Source: Crossaster papposus
Lineage: Eukaryota; Echinodermata; Asteroidea; Velatida; Solasteridae
Reading direction: 5' to 3'
Assembly (NCBI GenBank): GCA_037893245.1
Contig: JBAIAA010000650.1
Coordinates: 62,001 to 126,000 of the forward strand
Length of the DNA stretch: 64,000 nucleotides
Position numbering within the stretch: position 1 is the first letter of the stretch
The DNA itself: not shown here
Below: more notes on this DNA, generated by a model
Seen by the model: the letters and a program-made list of their open reading frames with translations, nothing else
Told to the model about the DNA's origin: nothing
The model's database searches: none

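Overview
The window is animal nuclear DNA: AT-rich, intron-rich and crowded with short inverted-repeat transposons and tRNA-derived SINEs. I read it as an invertebrate deuterostome, most likely an echinoderm such as a sea star. The reasons are a receptor of the LDLa/LRR type (GRL101-like), the frequent AGGCCTA word, the SINE and foldback types, and many short intronic MITEs. The species assignment is inference.

One gene dominates. From about 13.0 kb to beyond the right edge, 36 consecutive exons on the + strand encode at least 2009 residues of one secreted or membrane mosaic protein. In order it has: a signal peptide, two kringles, a PAN/apple domain, three discoidin (F5/8 type C) domains, a C-type lectin domain (CTLD), a calcium-binding EGF, an unassigned four-cysteine segment, three CUB domains, two more CTLDs, seven LDL-receptor class A (LDLa) repeats, and the first cysteines of an LRR N-terminal cap cut by the window edge. 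Every junction between domains is a phase-1 intron, and all exon phases agree end to end. LDLa repeats followed by an LRR cap are the hallmark of GRL101-type and relaxin-type 7TM receptors, so I expect leucine-rich repeats and probably a 7TM domain to the right. The 7TM part is not in this window.

Layout: 1-12.7 kb is intergenic, with scattered foldback elements, SINE-like pieces and one unresolved stretch with overlapping ORFs on both strands (11.86-12.7 kb). The signal-peptide exon is at 13.04 kb. Very long introns filled with transposons (13.1-21.8, 21.9-27.7, 30.4-35.7, 35.9-40.3 kb) separate the kringle and PAN exons. From 41.4 kb on, exons are dense. An intronless 490-residue gene lies antisense inside the intron between LDLa3 and LDLa4 (59.47-60.94 kb).

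Standout sequence structures are: a 15-unit minisatellite that starts inside exon 2 and copies its splice donor into the intron; four identical 139-bp repeats carrying nuclear-receptor-type motifs; a perfect 33-bp hairpin 39 bp before the LDLa5 exon; a hAT-like element with an exact 8-bp target duplication; TTAA-flanked MITEs; nested MITE insertions; and a broken Penelope-like element with a GIY-YIG segment.
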